A stretch of DNA of 64,000 nucleotides from NCBI GenBank assembly GCA_933207985.1, contig OW240921.1, forward strand, positions 17,688,412 to 17,752,411, in the 5' to 3' direction. This DNA comes from Pelobates cultripes (taxonomy: Eukaryota > Chordata > Amphibia > Anura > Pelobatidae). The translations under genes and the position numbers were made by a program. Numbering within the stretch: position 1 is the first letter of the stretch; each line of letters begins with the position of its first letter. Under the pieces are notes generated by a model. The model worked only from the letters and a program-made list of their open reading frames with translations, did not search any database and was not told the origin of the DNA. Shown here in pieces: positions 34,543-47,584 of the stretch.

Positions 34543-35480
34543 TCCCGACACCTCAAACTGCCCTCTTTACAAGATTTTGTGCCAACCACACAGTTTTTTT
34601 TTTCTAATATTTGATAAATTAACCTGGTTTATTAGAATGTACACTTTATAGATCCATTACTGTTTGCACTGTTCCTAGTAAAGGGTTTTAGGAATATCCC
34701 CATTGAAAGTAGATAGCAAAAAGGAGTGGGCTGGATCTGTGGGAACTTGAGCCAGCACCTGATCCATTCTTGTAGGATGTAATATAAAATTGTTTGCCTG
34801 TGCCAGCGGTCCTTATAACCCGAGTACTCCTGGTAAATGAAAATTGGCCAAAGATAAAGTTCACAATGAACTTGGCTTTCATAATCTCCTGAGACATTCT
34901 TAAAAAGAATTTAAAAAAAAAAAGGAAAATGTATAGTGTTTTGCTAAAAGAAATATGATAAGAAACTAAATTACCATTAAAACATCCAACATCCCATCAT
35001 GTGTGGAAAATGTATCTTGTGCCTAAAACATTCTTTTCATTTACTATTCATTTCTTTTTTCTTTCTCTTTTATAATCTTGTTCTTCCCCTCCCTGAATCT
35101 CTCTCTCCTTCTTTCACCTTCACCTCATCGTCTTTTTTTTTCCATCACCCTCTCTGCCTTTATCTGCCTCTCTTTCCCCTCTCCCGCCCTCTCTTCGCCT
35201 CCCACCCCTTTCCAATCTCCTCTATACATTGTCAAAGCCAATGCCGTTTTAGTCCTCCCTCCAGACACCCCCCTTTTACATCCCTCCCTTCCTCCTACAC
35301 CCCCTCTCCCACTAACACACACAGCAAGCAGCCATCCAGAAAGTCAGATGAAGCGAAAGGCAATAGAGCTGGCTATGTTTTATCCTTTCTGTCTTTCATC
35401 CAGAGAACGAGGGACTTGGAAAGCAATCAAAAGAGAGAGAGAGGGGGAAAAAAGACATGTGCTTTTAAATTCCTTTACCC
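34543..35480. other. Low-repeat sequence with pyrimidine-rich block
   Basis: After the array there is a T9 run, then ordinary sequence and a C/T-rich block at 35040-35320 (CTCTCTCC, CCCTCCC words) giving open frames on the plus strand. The C/T-rich block is compatible with a promoter-proximal region but has no motif I can name. Confidence 0.35.
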
Positions 35481-35507
35481 TCTACAGTGTTAGAGAGAGC
35501 TGCTGAG

Positions 35508-35515
35508 TATTTAAG
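35508..35515 (+). promoter_or_regulatory. Possible TATA box (TATTTAAG)
   Basis: TATTTAAG, followed about 30 bp downstream by TCTCCAAGCC, a possible initiator region, and 129 bp downstream by an ATG opening a short coding frame with a consensus splice donor. It is preceded by a C/T-rich tract. Spacing fits a TATA-type promoter, but the motif is weak and common by chance. Confidence 0.25.
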
Positions 35516-35643
35516 TGCAGTGCTTGGTGGGTCTCTCCAAGCCTGACAGGGTTAACAAGTCAGCTTGCTACAAGGCCAGTTCTGTTTTTAAGGGGGGGGG
35601 GTGGGGTGGATCTACCTCTTCCATCCTTGTAACATCTGGCACG

Positions 35644-35710
35644 ATGCTGCGATTTAGCGACAACCTCCAAACATGGATTTCACTTAAGCGTTTAGGCCAG
35701 GCGACAAAAT
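35644..35710 (+). CDS. Putative first coding exon of an unidentified gene
   Basis: The ATG at 35644 opens MLRFSDNLQTWISLKRLGQA then TK, 22 codons plus one base, ending at AAAT|GTAAGT, which matches the vertebrate donor consensus at six intronic positions. No upstream in-frame ATG lies between here and the possible TATA box except in other frames. The surrounding 34.5-37.5 kb is unusually free of transposons. A short TATA-driven first exon before a very long intron would explain the lack of exons in the next 28 kb. I do not recognise the peptide. Confidence 0.3.
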
Positions 35711-37740
35711 GTAAGTTTTATCTCTTTTAATTTATTTTTCTTTTTTTTTTTTCTATTTATTAAAAGACTGAGTCCACAGAATTAGTGAGAACTGGAATTT
35801 CGATTAATGGTGTAGGGTGGTGTCACTGGATAAAATTGTGTAATATTTCATGTAGTCACTGGATAAAATTTTGTAATATTTCATTGGTTTATTTCATGGG
35901 ATGAATTTTATTGATGTGGCGGTCCATAGGAGGGCGAAGATGCAGAATAAAAGGTATCGGGGTATCAAAGGTATCATGTGTTCTAAGAAGAATCCCAGCT
36001 CAATTAGAAAGGCATACTGGATCGTTACTGTAATGTGGTGCTGTGTATGAAAAGGAAACGTGAGAGGTCTGGGAGCAGATGCATTCGTTCATCAAATGTT
36101 TTAACACAAGTAATTCCTCATGTTCGAGAAGAGATCACTAGAGCAAATAAGATTTTGTCCAAGTTAGATCTTCGTGAACAAGTAATCTGCTCCAAAAATG
36201 TTTATATATAGTATTAAGGGGCACGTGAATATCAGCCATTCTTCTAATCGGACGGTGCACGTGGAGTTTACTGTCGAAGCTGTGATACAGGATGCTTCCA
36301 TAAGGCAACAAATAGATAAATTGCTGGCATTCAATGTGTTCTCTTACAGTGAGATCTCCATGGTTTCACTTGGCCCTGCCTTCTAGAGGTGCATAGATGT
36401 TTCATTTGTAGACTGTAAGTCGGAATGTTGATGGTACAGTTGCCTCCTTTATGACTCAGCCTATTGGACGGATTGCATAGAGACCCTGTGTTGGGGGGGA
36501 GAATCGTGAAATAAAAAGAAATTCCAGCTATTGTACGAAGCACGTGGTGGATGAAAGAGATGTATTGTGGTATAGATGTGGGTTACGCTGAGATTTTCTC
36601 TCATACCTTCCCGTTTTATAATAACAGTCATAGTATCCTTCATTTTTAACCCACTACTTATTAACCCAGTGATTACCAGATATATCTGCTTTGCATTGAA
36701 GGGAATAAATGGGTTGCGGGGAAAAGGGGGGGGTGTCCCTGTTCATATGAATTTTCGTCACTCCCTGTATCATCAAGTCACGTGGCATTTATGCCTTCCC
36801 TTATAAGAACCTGTAGTTCATTCAGATAGTCTGCGTGGTTCAATCTGGACGCAAGGAGGGGGTAATTAAGTTGGCATAGTCAAAAAAAAAAAGCAAAACC
36901 TCTGGTCCCGCAAAGAAACAGGTATAGGTAGTACAGTAGGACCACTTGAGCAATGTTCCTAAATAGATTCTACACCCCCCCCACCATCATACTTAAGTCT
37001 AGAAATAATAATATTTGTATTGAATTATGCTTTACTGGGTTGCATTTAGATGACAGATAGACTGGCAGGCAGGCAGATATTTGCATTTGGGATCAGACTC
37101 CTAAGGCGCTAAGGAGGCCAGCTGATCCCTATTAATCCCCCCATGGATTGCTCCTCATGGCACAGCACTGTAATCATTAAAAGACCCTTATCGCTCACTG
37201 GGAGAGTGATCATTTTTGCAATGGCCTCAAGTTTTATCACGATGATGTGAGCAAGGAGGACATAGAAAATCTTCCTTAGTGCCCCATTCTTTAATATATT
37301 GGGCCCAGGCTATGAATCCATGACATCCGCACATTTTGCATGTATTCCCTAAATCAATAAATTGTACCAATCTGTATCGTTGCTTGATAATGTACAAAGC
37401 TGTGTTCTGGTCTAGTAAATATTAGTATATTTGTGAATCAGCATTTTAGTCAATAGATGCCCTCTCTCTTAAAAAGAACTTAAAGATTCAAATTTCAGAA
37501 GTAATTGTAATCTAGAACACTTGTCCTAAAGGAACATCGATAGTCCGGATTTGGAAGTTTCCCAATTCCATTTTTAGAGAGCTCATGACAAAGTTTAGAC
37601 CATTTTAGTTGGGATCCAATGACCTAGATTAAAGTGGATCTTGAATTCATAAAATGTGTCAATAACAAGGTAGACTTCAGGTAAGATAACAATTTAGATC
37701 TACATATACATTAATTGTGGTAGGGAAATCTTCAGCCATT
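35711..37740. other. Low-repeat non-coding sequence, possible first intron
   Basis: Almost no recognisable transposon. Contains a G-rich run near 36727 and a repeat-free stretch at 37030-37265 with paired homeodomain-like and GATA-like words (see findings). No coding exon identified. Confidence 0.4.
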
Positions 37741-37747
37741 GTGTAGT

Positions 37748-37835
37748 GTAGGGGTAGGCAACCTTTGGCACTCCAGATGTTGTGGACTATATCTCCGATA
37801 ATGCTCTTATAGCCGTAATTCTGGCTGCGTACCCC
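37748..37835. mobile_element. Half of a palindromic CAGGGGTAGGCAACC MITE
   Basis: TAGGGGTAGGCAACCTTTGG is followed by CACTCCAGATGTTGTGGACT, the left arm of a short palindromic repeat seen more completely at 42463-42581. The right arm is lost or diverged. Ends beginning CAGGGGT suggest a hAT-type MITE, by inference. Confidence 0.6.
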
Positions 37836-40800
37836 AGCTGTAGTGTATGAGGTATGTGTATTAAGCTAAGAGTGGGGTAGAATTGACATAGGAATTGCAA
37901 ATTGTATTGAGGTTTGAAAAAATAGTTGAAATTAAGAACATTTCTAGTTTGCCTATTTTGGCCAATTATCTTAATTTCTCAATATGGTAAATAAGTCTCT
38001 AGGTATAAGACCTAAATCTAGCTTGAAACATATAACCATTTACCATTAGTTGGTCCTACCCCTAGTTTTATTTCAAATCAATGGACACACTATTGACTTT
38101 AACTATTGTAGATTATTTGAGACCGGCTTAGATCCTCTTCCTTTTTTACCACGTATCTTTTTTACCTTGGCAGGGTTATTAATTAAACCAGAATTTAAAC
38201 ATTTTAGGCAAAAATAGTAGAATTAAAAAAATGGCAGTTATTTTTTCAGATCACCTATATTGGCCTAAAATTCTGAATTCTTCTGTGAATTTCCAACAAT
38301 TCCTAGTTGTTTATGTAAACCTGTTAAAGTGATTGTTACCTGTAAATTGCCTCCTAATTGAATCTGTGGGCACCTACTCACTCCCGCAATGGTGCTTGAG
38401 GCATACCACAATGCCCACAACAGAGCTACGTGAAAAGCGTTTTGGGAAACCACACATCATGGAAGAATGGAGTGGACATTCCACCAAGTTCTGCATCCAT
38501 ATAATAAATTTACACCTACACAAAGAGGTATAAACTAAAAACTTCATATTTGAAAGCATGTTTACTAAAACAATGTGTGTAGGTGAACCAAATTACCTAT
38601 AAGTGTCGCCTTAACATATTTCTATAACAGGTGAACTTTTAGAGGATCAAAGAAAAAATATTTCCAGGACATACTTAAGAATAAGAGAAATTTAAATGTA
38701 TCTTCCTAGTAAAAAAATTAGTGAAATACGAAGATACGAATTTAGAATAATCCCATCCCTTGTTACTCCTACGTTATGTTTTTGGGACTATAATGTGACC
38801 TGTTAAATAGATGTCTCTTCCAAATGGAAATTTTCCTGTACATTTTTTTGGGAATATGACCAAATTGGTACCAAGCATACAACACGGTCCTAGGAGTTCC
38901 ATTATTTATAGCGTTTTTCACAGGCAGTCTTCGTTTGCTTCATCTTCTATTAAATCAATATTTCGTTATCTGACCATTTATTTTTTATTTTTATGAACTA
39001 TTAGTTTATGGACAACAGATTAGCTGAGCTTCCTGGGTAATATGGTTGACAAATAGCTGGCATACATCAGTTAGTCAAACCTCTGCCATGATAAGTACCT
39101 AAAACTTGATAAGTGAACCGTCCCTATGATACATACAATGTTATTGTATACGTAGACAGTCTAATGTTTTGGTTTTACTCAATATGTGCTGGCCTTTTTT
39201 TGTCATTTTGTCCTTTACCCTCATTAAATATTTATACCTTCTATAGTGTTTGGTGAACCATTGTATGTTTGTTTAATATTGTATCACAGTGGTTCCTATA
39301 GGGTTTTATAAACCCATTTTTAATATGTGGTTATTATTTTTTAGTCCCCACCACTTAACTTAAATTTTGATATAAAACTTACTTGGAATACACTCCCCAC
39401 CTGACGTGAGCTGTTGCAAGGTCTAGTCAAATGATTTTCATAGAGAACCGTTTCATTGGACCGTTTAACCATCTCAGAGTGCATAAGATCGCTCTGAACC
39501 GGTAAGGAGAGGGAACATTAAAAAAAAATTGTAATAACAGAGGTATAGGGAAGCAATAGGGCTTCATTGAAGGAGGGAGGGACGCTGCATGCAAAACCTA
39601 ATTTTTTAACACAATTGAAAATAGGCAACGGAAAAAAAGCCGGCTAAATCCCCAGTGTGCTGGGGTGCAACTAGTCGACACAAAAGTACAGTTTTCAAAC
39701 AAAAATGCTGCACATACAAAGTCCTACTACCATGACCACTTCAAATCACTGAAATGTTCATGGTGGTTGGAGTAACTTTTTTTGTCGAGAACACAAGTCA
39801 TATGACATTAGTTTATTCATCTATTGGATCCACTGGAAAGTAAACTGAATGACCACTTTTCAAATGTGATATTATTGACATTAAAATTATTGACATTAAT
39901 GCAAGTTTTTATTAGTTATACACCTGTTTCTGCACTGGGGTAAAAAGTTGCACCTGCAGGAAAAAAAAAACGTATTTTGAGCTGTTCCCCAAATTGTCCC
40001 ATGTGCCTATTCTTTCAAATAGGCGGCCACTTAAATGACATAGTCCCAACATTTTTTCATAATGCCAATATTGATAAAATACGTACTTCCAGAGTGTGCA
40101 GTTTCATCAGGGAATTATCTTTCCAAAGCATTTTTTATTAAGAGAGGTCTGAAAACCAAGTTGACTTTATCGAATTTAGAATAGCCCCTCTAATATATTC
40201 AGGAAGGGAGCAATTAGACCTGTGAGGTATTTCTCTAATAAAAATGAAACCCCTGTGAAGAGAGATATTTGATCTGTGTTATAGCAGGGATTTACTGTAC
40301 CAAAGAAGTACAAGAATTTAAAAACTGCTTGGGTTGGTTACAAGAATATCTTAAATATGAATAATGCCATGGATCAAATAGGGGTTTAAGTTGAGTCAGC
40401 TGGTGACAGGATGAGTCAGGGCACAACGTGCCAAGTATACTTATATACTGCCTATTCTGGGGTTCTGTAACCTTTGCCCTTGTGATAAAGTTCATTTTAG
40501 GATTTTTGCCAAAGGGGCAATGTTAGGTTAGCCATACATGACTGAAGGACTGTTTTAGATCTGTAGACTGCACTTACTTCTTATTGGGACCATCTATTAG
40601 CTTGTAAGTTTAATATCAGGCTCTTTTAAGAAGAAGAATATTTGAAGCCTGTAAATTAAATAAACTTTCCCTTTACTTTAATTTAAAAAAATGTTCATCT
40701 CTGTCCCACTTTCTGTTGGCACTGTCAGTATATGAATTTGTTGCCTCTGTGAGAGGTCACACCAGGACTGTGTGTGCTTTATTTTAGTCTGGGTACATCT

Positions 40801-42462
40801 CTAAATAGCTGCCTGTCTGAAGGTGTATTTATTTATTTCTTTCACAGCCCATCCAAGCCAGCGTAAAGCAAAGATATTCACATGGTGTCTGCTGGAATGC
40901 ACACAGTGTGGGATATCTGTATAAATGTTGTGTTCTGAAAAACATTGCTAAGTAACAAAATTGAAACAAATACAGTGGAGGCCAGTGGAAGCAATACACA
41001 TATGTGTTTGGTTCCTCCTCCCCTTTTATATCCTTGCACCACTTTGATACATTTCACCGATACCAGAAGAAACCATAGTTTGACTGTTTCTTTAGCACTT
41101 ATAAAGGTATCAAACACAAGATAGGAGATATTACCTGAATTGCCTGTGATTGTCTATCGCTAGTTTGCATTCAAGAAAAGATGTAAATCAGCAGATAAGA
41201 TTTGAGAGCCTAAGGTTAGTCACCTGAGGTTAATCATGATTGGCCTAAACTACAGGTGTGGAACCACGTAATCGAAAGTACTTATGATCCACGTTTGCTT
41301 CCTGTCCTAAAATGCACTTTAGCTGGAGAGTGCTTTGCCTACGCAAAGCGTGACAGAGGACAGGCCATCTCTATAGCTGCATTCAGTAGGGTCTTTAAGC
41401 TAGACATGGCTTTAAGGATAATAGACAAGGAAATTAGATAAATGTAGTAAAAAATGGAAAACTTCACCAACAGAGTATAGCTATTTTAGCTGAAATTTTA
41501 CGGTCCCCTCATCAATTCCTTGAAATTTTCAGTTTTGAGAATAAACAGAAATATATGAGCATGATCAAATGGCACATAAAGCTACCTAGCGCAGCTGCCT
41601 TGGCCCATTGTTTAAGCAGTGGCCTCGAAGAATACTTGGTCCCATACACAATCAATATACTAAGAGTGAAGGAGGCTCAAATTCAAAATGTGCCCAAGCC
41701 TAAGATCCTCTGGGATCTTAATATGTTCCTGTGCATGACCACATATGGCCCATGCAGCTCCAAACACCGAACAGCTGAAGAACCAGGTTTTTATTATGAA
41801 TTTCTAATACTATCTTTTATTATCCATCCCATCTGGCCAATACCTGTCACTGATTTCACATCAATCCATATTTTTGAGATATTGCAGATTTCTTCATTTT
41901 CCTTTTCTCAACTTAAAATTTGTCTTCCTAAATCTCGTTGAAAGTGTATAAAAGGTTTCACACACAAAGAGGTTTCAGCTAGTTAAAATTAGAATAAAAA
42001 TGTCCCTCATTAGTTCTGCTGTACAACAATACTTAAAAATCTCTGTTTATAAATTGATATTAAAAAACAAACACGTTTTGAGAAAGCTTGTAATGAACCA
42101 TTAAAAGAGCCATGGTATCCATTAAAGTGACAGCATACAATTTATTTATTAGCTATACATTTGGTTAACATATGTGTAGTTGTAAAGAACATAAAGGAAG
42201 CTATCTTGTCGTCAACAAATTTTCCTTATGATGGGTCCGTTTTAAATCATTTTTATGGCTATACATTATGTATTGGGTGTTGGGTGAAATGAAAGTCTGG
42301 TATATCAATACAGATTGTGATACTAATTGTGCAAAGCAGTAGAAAATAAACTACAGTACAAGTAATATGACATAATACTAACAGTATCGCATGTAGCAAT
42401 TACGAAAAGGAAGCAATAACTCTATCCTTATATATTGGCATGTGTGACTGTACCCTCTAAGT
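37836..42462. other. Non-coding sequence with scattered MITE remnants
   Basis: Degraded pieces only: words such as TTTTGGCCAATTATC and GAATTCTTC...AATTCC near 37920-37990 and 38170-38300, typical of the GGTTTATTCACTAAA family at 53780, and the tip CCATGACCACTTCAAATCAC...TTCATGGTGGTTGGAG at 39730-39772. Open frames at 41256-41441 and 41555-41941 show no domain I recognise and no splice support. Confidence 0.4.
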
Positions 42463-42581
42463 CAGGGGTAGGCAACCTTCTGCACTCCAGATGGTGTGGA
42501 CTATATCCCCCATAATGCTCTTACAGCTGTAGTGCTGGTAAAGACTCATGGGAGGTGTAGTCCAAAGCATCTGAAGTGCTC
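42463..42581. mobile_element. Short palindromic hAT-type MITE
   Basis: CAGGGGTAGGCAACCTTCTG, ACTCCAGATGGTGTGGACTA and CATAATGCTCTTACAGC are answered downstream by ACTCATGGGAGGTGTAGTCC and AAAGCATCTGAAGTGC. This makes an approximately 119-bp foldback unit. A second copy is at 37748. The right terminus is eroded and no target duplication is clear. Confidence 0.7.
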
Positions 42582-44370
42582 TAAACAATAACAAAGCCTA
42601 GCTATGCCTCAGTTTTCCTCCGCCGTGCTCCCTTTTAATCAATGTGTGAGCTAAAATATTCATGATAATGAATCAAAATGGCTGCCCGTTGCATTTTTTA
42701 TTCAGAAACATAGCTCTCTGGCGTTCTGTACCTAGTTAGGTAGTTTAAAAGAAGTTCGCAGGTTACATGATGGTCACTGAACCCTTTGAAAACTTAGTTA
42801 ACATAAGCAAATGTCTGTTTTGTGCCTTCCTAGCTGTTTGTAGATGACACAATCATTTTAAATAGAGAATGGAGATTCGTCATGATTGGCAATGCACCAC
42901 CTACAATAGATACAATACAAGGAAAACCAGGTTAATTGGGGGATGTGATTTAAATGGAAAGGGGCAGACGTGGTCATCGTGGATTGTATCTGCAATCCTG
43001 TTCAATGCACTATTAATCACTTTTTATATACCTTAGTCAGGAGTGTCAGTATGGCTTAAAGGCAGACAAAAAAAAGGAAAAGGCTCCTCCTGTCATTGTT
43101 TCTCCACTTGTGTCTTACACCGCCAATGTCAAACACATGAGTATTCTCTTTGAAATGCTTAAAAAAACCTTGAAATAAATGCAGATTGTTTTTTAATTTA
43201 TAAGGTATAAATATGTATTTGGAGTGTAAATGTCTACCGCAGATCTTTTTTTTTCTTATTTTAAAGTGACTTGGGGTAAAATTCCCATCTGACAGGGTAA
43301 CAAACAAAATCTCGCCAGTGCATGGGCAGGTAGATGACATTTCTCACTTGCCAGGGCTAACAATACATTATGCTGCAGATCAGCAGACTGCAACTGTACA
43401 AATCAAAATGGCTCTGGGCATTATGTAGGAGGCATTTATACTTTATATCTGTTTCTTGTATATTTAAATGTAAACAATGACATGAGAAAGGGCTGGTTAC
43501 AGTGATACGTGCTTAAAATAAACAAAAAAAAGTCTAAACATTTCCAACAATTTTATATACATCATATATCAATCAGTAGGAATGTCCACGTCATATAGAG
43601 GGGATACCAGAAATTAGTTACTGAAAGGTTTGCTTAATTGTCAGCATAATAAGAAGGTGAACCAGTTTAAGCGCTACGGAATCTGTTGGCGCTATATAAA
43701 TGATGATAATAATAATAATATAACTCAATTGTGCTGATTTCTACAGTACAGTCATGATTTTGGTCCTTTGTCTCATTGCCCCAGGTTGGCTCTCTGGTGT
43801 CCTGCTTCCAGGGATCCCAGAGCCAAGTCCTAACAAAACACAAAGCAATGCATTATTAGGCACACTAGCGCTGCTCTCAGCTAACTCGGGTAATTTCTAC
43901 CCAAATAAGAATGTTACAGCAGTGCTCTTACATGGGCAGCTCTAGGGCCGATTTGATTTTACCCTCAGATAGTTACTAAATTACCTGCATCTTTAACTCT
44001 GTTCTACCAGCAGATGTTTCACTTATCGTCAAATACATCTTACCTTAAATTCCCTTTTGACCCTTCCACTCACCTCAAATGCACATTATCTATCTGTTGC
44101 ATCTCCTCCTCTGCAATATCTATCTTACTGAGGTGACTTTTAAATGCTTAACAATCTGCTATTGGAACCTTCAGACTGACCATCTGGGTAAGAGTTTAAA
44201 GGATTCTCTAGGAAGGACTTTATCCACTTTTAAAAAAATGTAGATTATACATAATGCATAAATATGGATAAAAAAATGCTCATATTCCAAGTTGCTGTAA
44301 GGTTGTAAATGACCTGAAAATTACTCAACCAATCATGGTGTTCCTTTATCTTTCTATGGTAGTACTGAAT
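42582..44370. other. Non-coding sequence with one LINE tail
   Basis: 43667-43722 holds GCGCTACGGAATCTGTTGGC and GCTATATAAATGATG followed by (AAT)n, the extreme 3' tail of the L2-like LINE family on the plus strand. A repeat-free AT-rich segment lies at 42600-42700. No exon is seen. Confidence 0.45.
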
Positions 44371-44371
44371 G

Positions 44372-44775
44372 TATCTCCCAAAGGTAAACTATAGGCAGCT
44401 AGATCACTTCATACAATTGAAGTCGTTTGGGTGCACTGTCCCTGTCACTCTTAACCCTGCAATGTAAACCATTGCAGTTTTAGAGAAAATACAATGTTTA
44501 TATTGCAAAGTTAAGACTGCCTTTAGTGGCTGTCTCCCAGACAGCCACTAGAGGTGCTTCCTGCAGTTTTACAGAGTTTGACTCTGTGAAACGACACTGG
44601 ACGTCCTGATGCTTTGCATGAGGACGTCCATTGTATTGAAAAACCCTCTAGCAAAACATTGTTTCAATGCTTTCCTACAGGGAAGGCCTAATGCTTACAC
44701 GACGGTCATCGCACATGCTCGCTGATCATGGAGGAGGCGGAGCCAGCGTCGGGGGACCTCAGTGCTGGATTATGT
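44372..44775. mobile_element. Diverged TTAA-type MITE remnant
   Basis: ACTATAGGCAGCTAGATCAC, ACAATTGAAGTCGTTTGGGT, GTCTCCCAGACAGCCACTAG and CAATGCTTTCCTACAGG parallel, in order, the internal landmarks of the MITEs at 12747, 60008 and 63248 (reverse orientation). Terminal TTAA sites are eroded. An additional short palindrome GGACGTCC...GGACGTCC lies near 44600-44630. Confidence 0.6.
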
Positions 44776-47584
44776 AAGTGAATAAAAGGGAATAAGCCTT
44801 TCAATGTGGCAGGATGGGCACGGCGACAGAAGGACACACATCATTGCTTTATGGGTACAGCAGGGGTTTCGCGAAGTTATGTTTCAGTTTGAAAAAGTTG
44901 TAAAAAGCCAACAACCGAACTAAAGCTACAGCATGCTCAGCGGCATAAATAAATGATTTGCATAGAAAAAAAGATGGATCTGATAACCCCACAGAAAGCA
45001 AGAATCTTAAAAACATGTCCTCATACATTTGTTAGTAATTAGGCTAGCTATACACTATATATCGCCTGTGAAATGCTAACATGCCATTTCCACACAACAC
45101 ACGCATTTTAACAATGTTATCCCATATAGAGGAACAAATTATTTCTAGTATGCTACACTCAGCATGGGTAGTCTCTACTGAAAAAATGAATTGTCCTGAA
45201 ACTATTATATTCAGACTTTATTTGAACATATATCAACACAGCAGGACGAAGTATACTTTTTATGCCTTTTTCTTTATAAATTTAGTAGCCCTATATTATT
45301 AGAACCTAACTAATTCGGCATCTGATTTCCAGTACTTTAGGCCCTTAAGAGACCCAAAATTCCTACTCGCAGTATTTATACGCCATAAAAAATATGAACT
45401 GGAGGTATAACGGCTACATGTGCATAAATCAGGTTTATTTTAACTTCAAGGCTATTTAAAAATATATTTGCATTTAATCTAAAAATCTATAATTAAAATC
45501 CACTTTCAAAGCCAATATTGTTACTTGGTTTGCAACAATTGGTTATTGCTGTAGCTGGTGATGACCTGTCGCTATATTCAGCCATGATCCTTTGCAATGC
45601 CACTTGTAGATGATCAACAGCTGCAGATTTTTATTTTTTTCTGCCCGGGTTTAGTGTGTGACCCATTTGTGAACCTTGGTCACGGACTTGCCTCAGCTGT
45701 GCTTTAAATTGAAGTTTACATGTCCTCCCTTATCCCACGGGATTAAAGGACAATAACGCTGCTAATGTCCTGTGCCCTAGCTCACTTTAGAATGGGAGAT
45801 CGGCAAGCTATGCCCTTGTCCTATTTTACTACAGAAAATGTTAAACTTTCAAACCATTACGTTAATTCTGCATCAACGTGATGGATCAAGTTTCAAGTAG
45901 TAACCATAATGCAAACCTTGATAAAATCTGCATTTTTTCAGGGGTAAAATGAAAGATCATAAAGAGTTATTCACTGCTGATAGACCAATAAAATACTTTT
46001 AAAAACAATAATAATAAATAATTCAAATAAATTGCTTTATATCCCTTTTAGTTTTCTCAGGAGTTTAATTTTAATCAGGTTATTCAACACCAACTAACAT
46101 GATGTAAAATCTAATATGCACGATTTAGGCCAAAATTGTTGATTTGGCAAAAATTCTTCAACTCGCCTATAGCCATAGCTTGTTTTTATTTAGACTACAT
46201 TTTGCAATTTTGTTATTAAATTGGTATTAGGTGAGTAAACCTCCAAGGAACACCATTCACACACCACAAATTATTGGTTTGTCAATGTGTTTAATCAAGC
46301 ATAGAAATGTTTGAGAGATCAGGACAGTTGAGAAAAGTTGAGTGGTTATAAGGTGAGAGGAACTGAAACAACACACTATTAGTTGACTTTTGAATGAACA
46401 TTGCTACATTTAATTTAATGTAGTCCCCTTTTACTTCACATAATGGCCACAGACCACAAACCATACTTTTGTGTGCATTTTTTGTGATTAATTAAGCATC
46501 TAAACACTAACCATGATACAGCGGGGGCAGGGGGGGGAATCAGTGTGATTATTTAAGCGTGTTACTTGTGAGATTTTTACACAAGTAAACAGCTACTGAT
46601 AAGTTATCTATAGGTTGTAAAAATTAGTTTGTTTTTCAATTTACATGCTTTCTTGGGAATGGTATGTAAATTAAATTATCTCTCTGCTGTTGGAGGGAAC
46701 CAATTTATTGATAATTACAGTTCCGTTTTGGATAATTAATTAATTGATTCCCTAAAGCACCTTCTAATGCTACATTCTACAGGGCAGCACTCTTCATGTA
46801 CAACACTGAGCTGTAATGAATATACACATGTTAATAATCTGGTTTACCCTTACACTGCGGGGAAAGCCATCTTAAGTCCTCTTTGGTCAGAAGTACCACT
46901 TATGTGCTAAGACAACGCTCAACAACGCTCAACATGAAGAACTGAAATTGTACTAGAGTGCATTTTTGTGATGTCAGGATTCGTGAACACAAATAGCTAT
47001 TCATTATATGCACTTTTTTTGGTTAGTTAAGTGGTGCTTCTGACCAAATAGGACTTGAAGATGGCCGCCCCTATAGAGCTGGAAAATGCACCGAAGATAG
47101 ATATTTACAAGCCTGTCTTCTGGTGATTATACACAATTACAGATAATTCACCAATGTGAGGATTGTTGGAAATTCAGAGTGAATTCAAAGCGAATTTCTG
47201 ATTTAAGTCCAAAATAGCAAAACTTGTGGCATATCTTACATGTAAAATGTTTTCCAGCTATTTTAGCCTTAAATTTGAGTAGTACATTGATTTCAGTCAT
47301 TCTGATAGCTGATACTCCAATGTCTGAACTTAACAACCAAAAAGGAAATACAAAGGTAAAGTAATCATTTTCTATATAAAAAAAAAAATAATCACAAAAC
47401 ATACTTCTTTCATTGCTGGTATGTACAAAATGCAGTTTTGTTTGTGACGCCATGAATTTTGGTTTAAATGCATTTTGTTATTTTCTAAATACTTCAGAGA
47501 CTGCCACTACAATATAAATGAAGGATATTGAGTAAATCCATTATTCCGCAACAGGATGACAGAATTTATAATTCTCATATACAC
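44776..47584. other. Non-coding sequence with two candidate conserved stretches
   Basis: Two repeat-free stretches (45580-45840, 46540-46760) stand out for dense A/T-rich transcription-factor-like words. Remnants of the GGTTTATTCACTAAA family occur near 46070-46240 and 47150-47290. No exon recognised. Confidence 0.4.

Noticed and set aside
31633..34614. 993-codon open reading frame, and similar 684-, 799-, 474- and 420-codon frames in the 33-bp arrays
   Set aside because: The frame stays open only because the 33-bp unit lacks stops in that register. All three frames of one strand and one of the other are open at once. The protein would be a single 11-residue motif repeated, without start context or domain.
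34999..35506. 164- and 142-codon plus-strand frames
   Set aside because: C/T-rich low-complexity sequence giving serine/proline/leucine-rich text in two overlapping frames. No domain or conservation argument is available from sequence alone.
41555..41941. 128-codon open frame
   Set aside because: No recognised domain, no splice or promoter context, and composition like the surrounding AT-rich DNA. A frame of this length is expected by chance in 64 kb.
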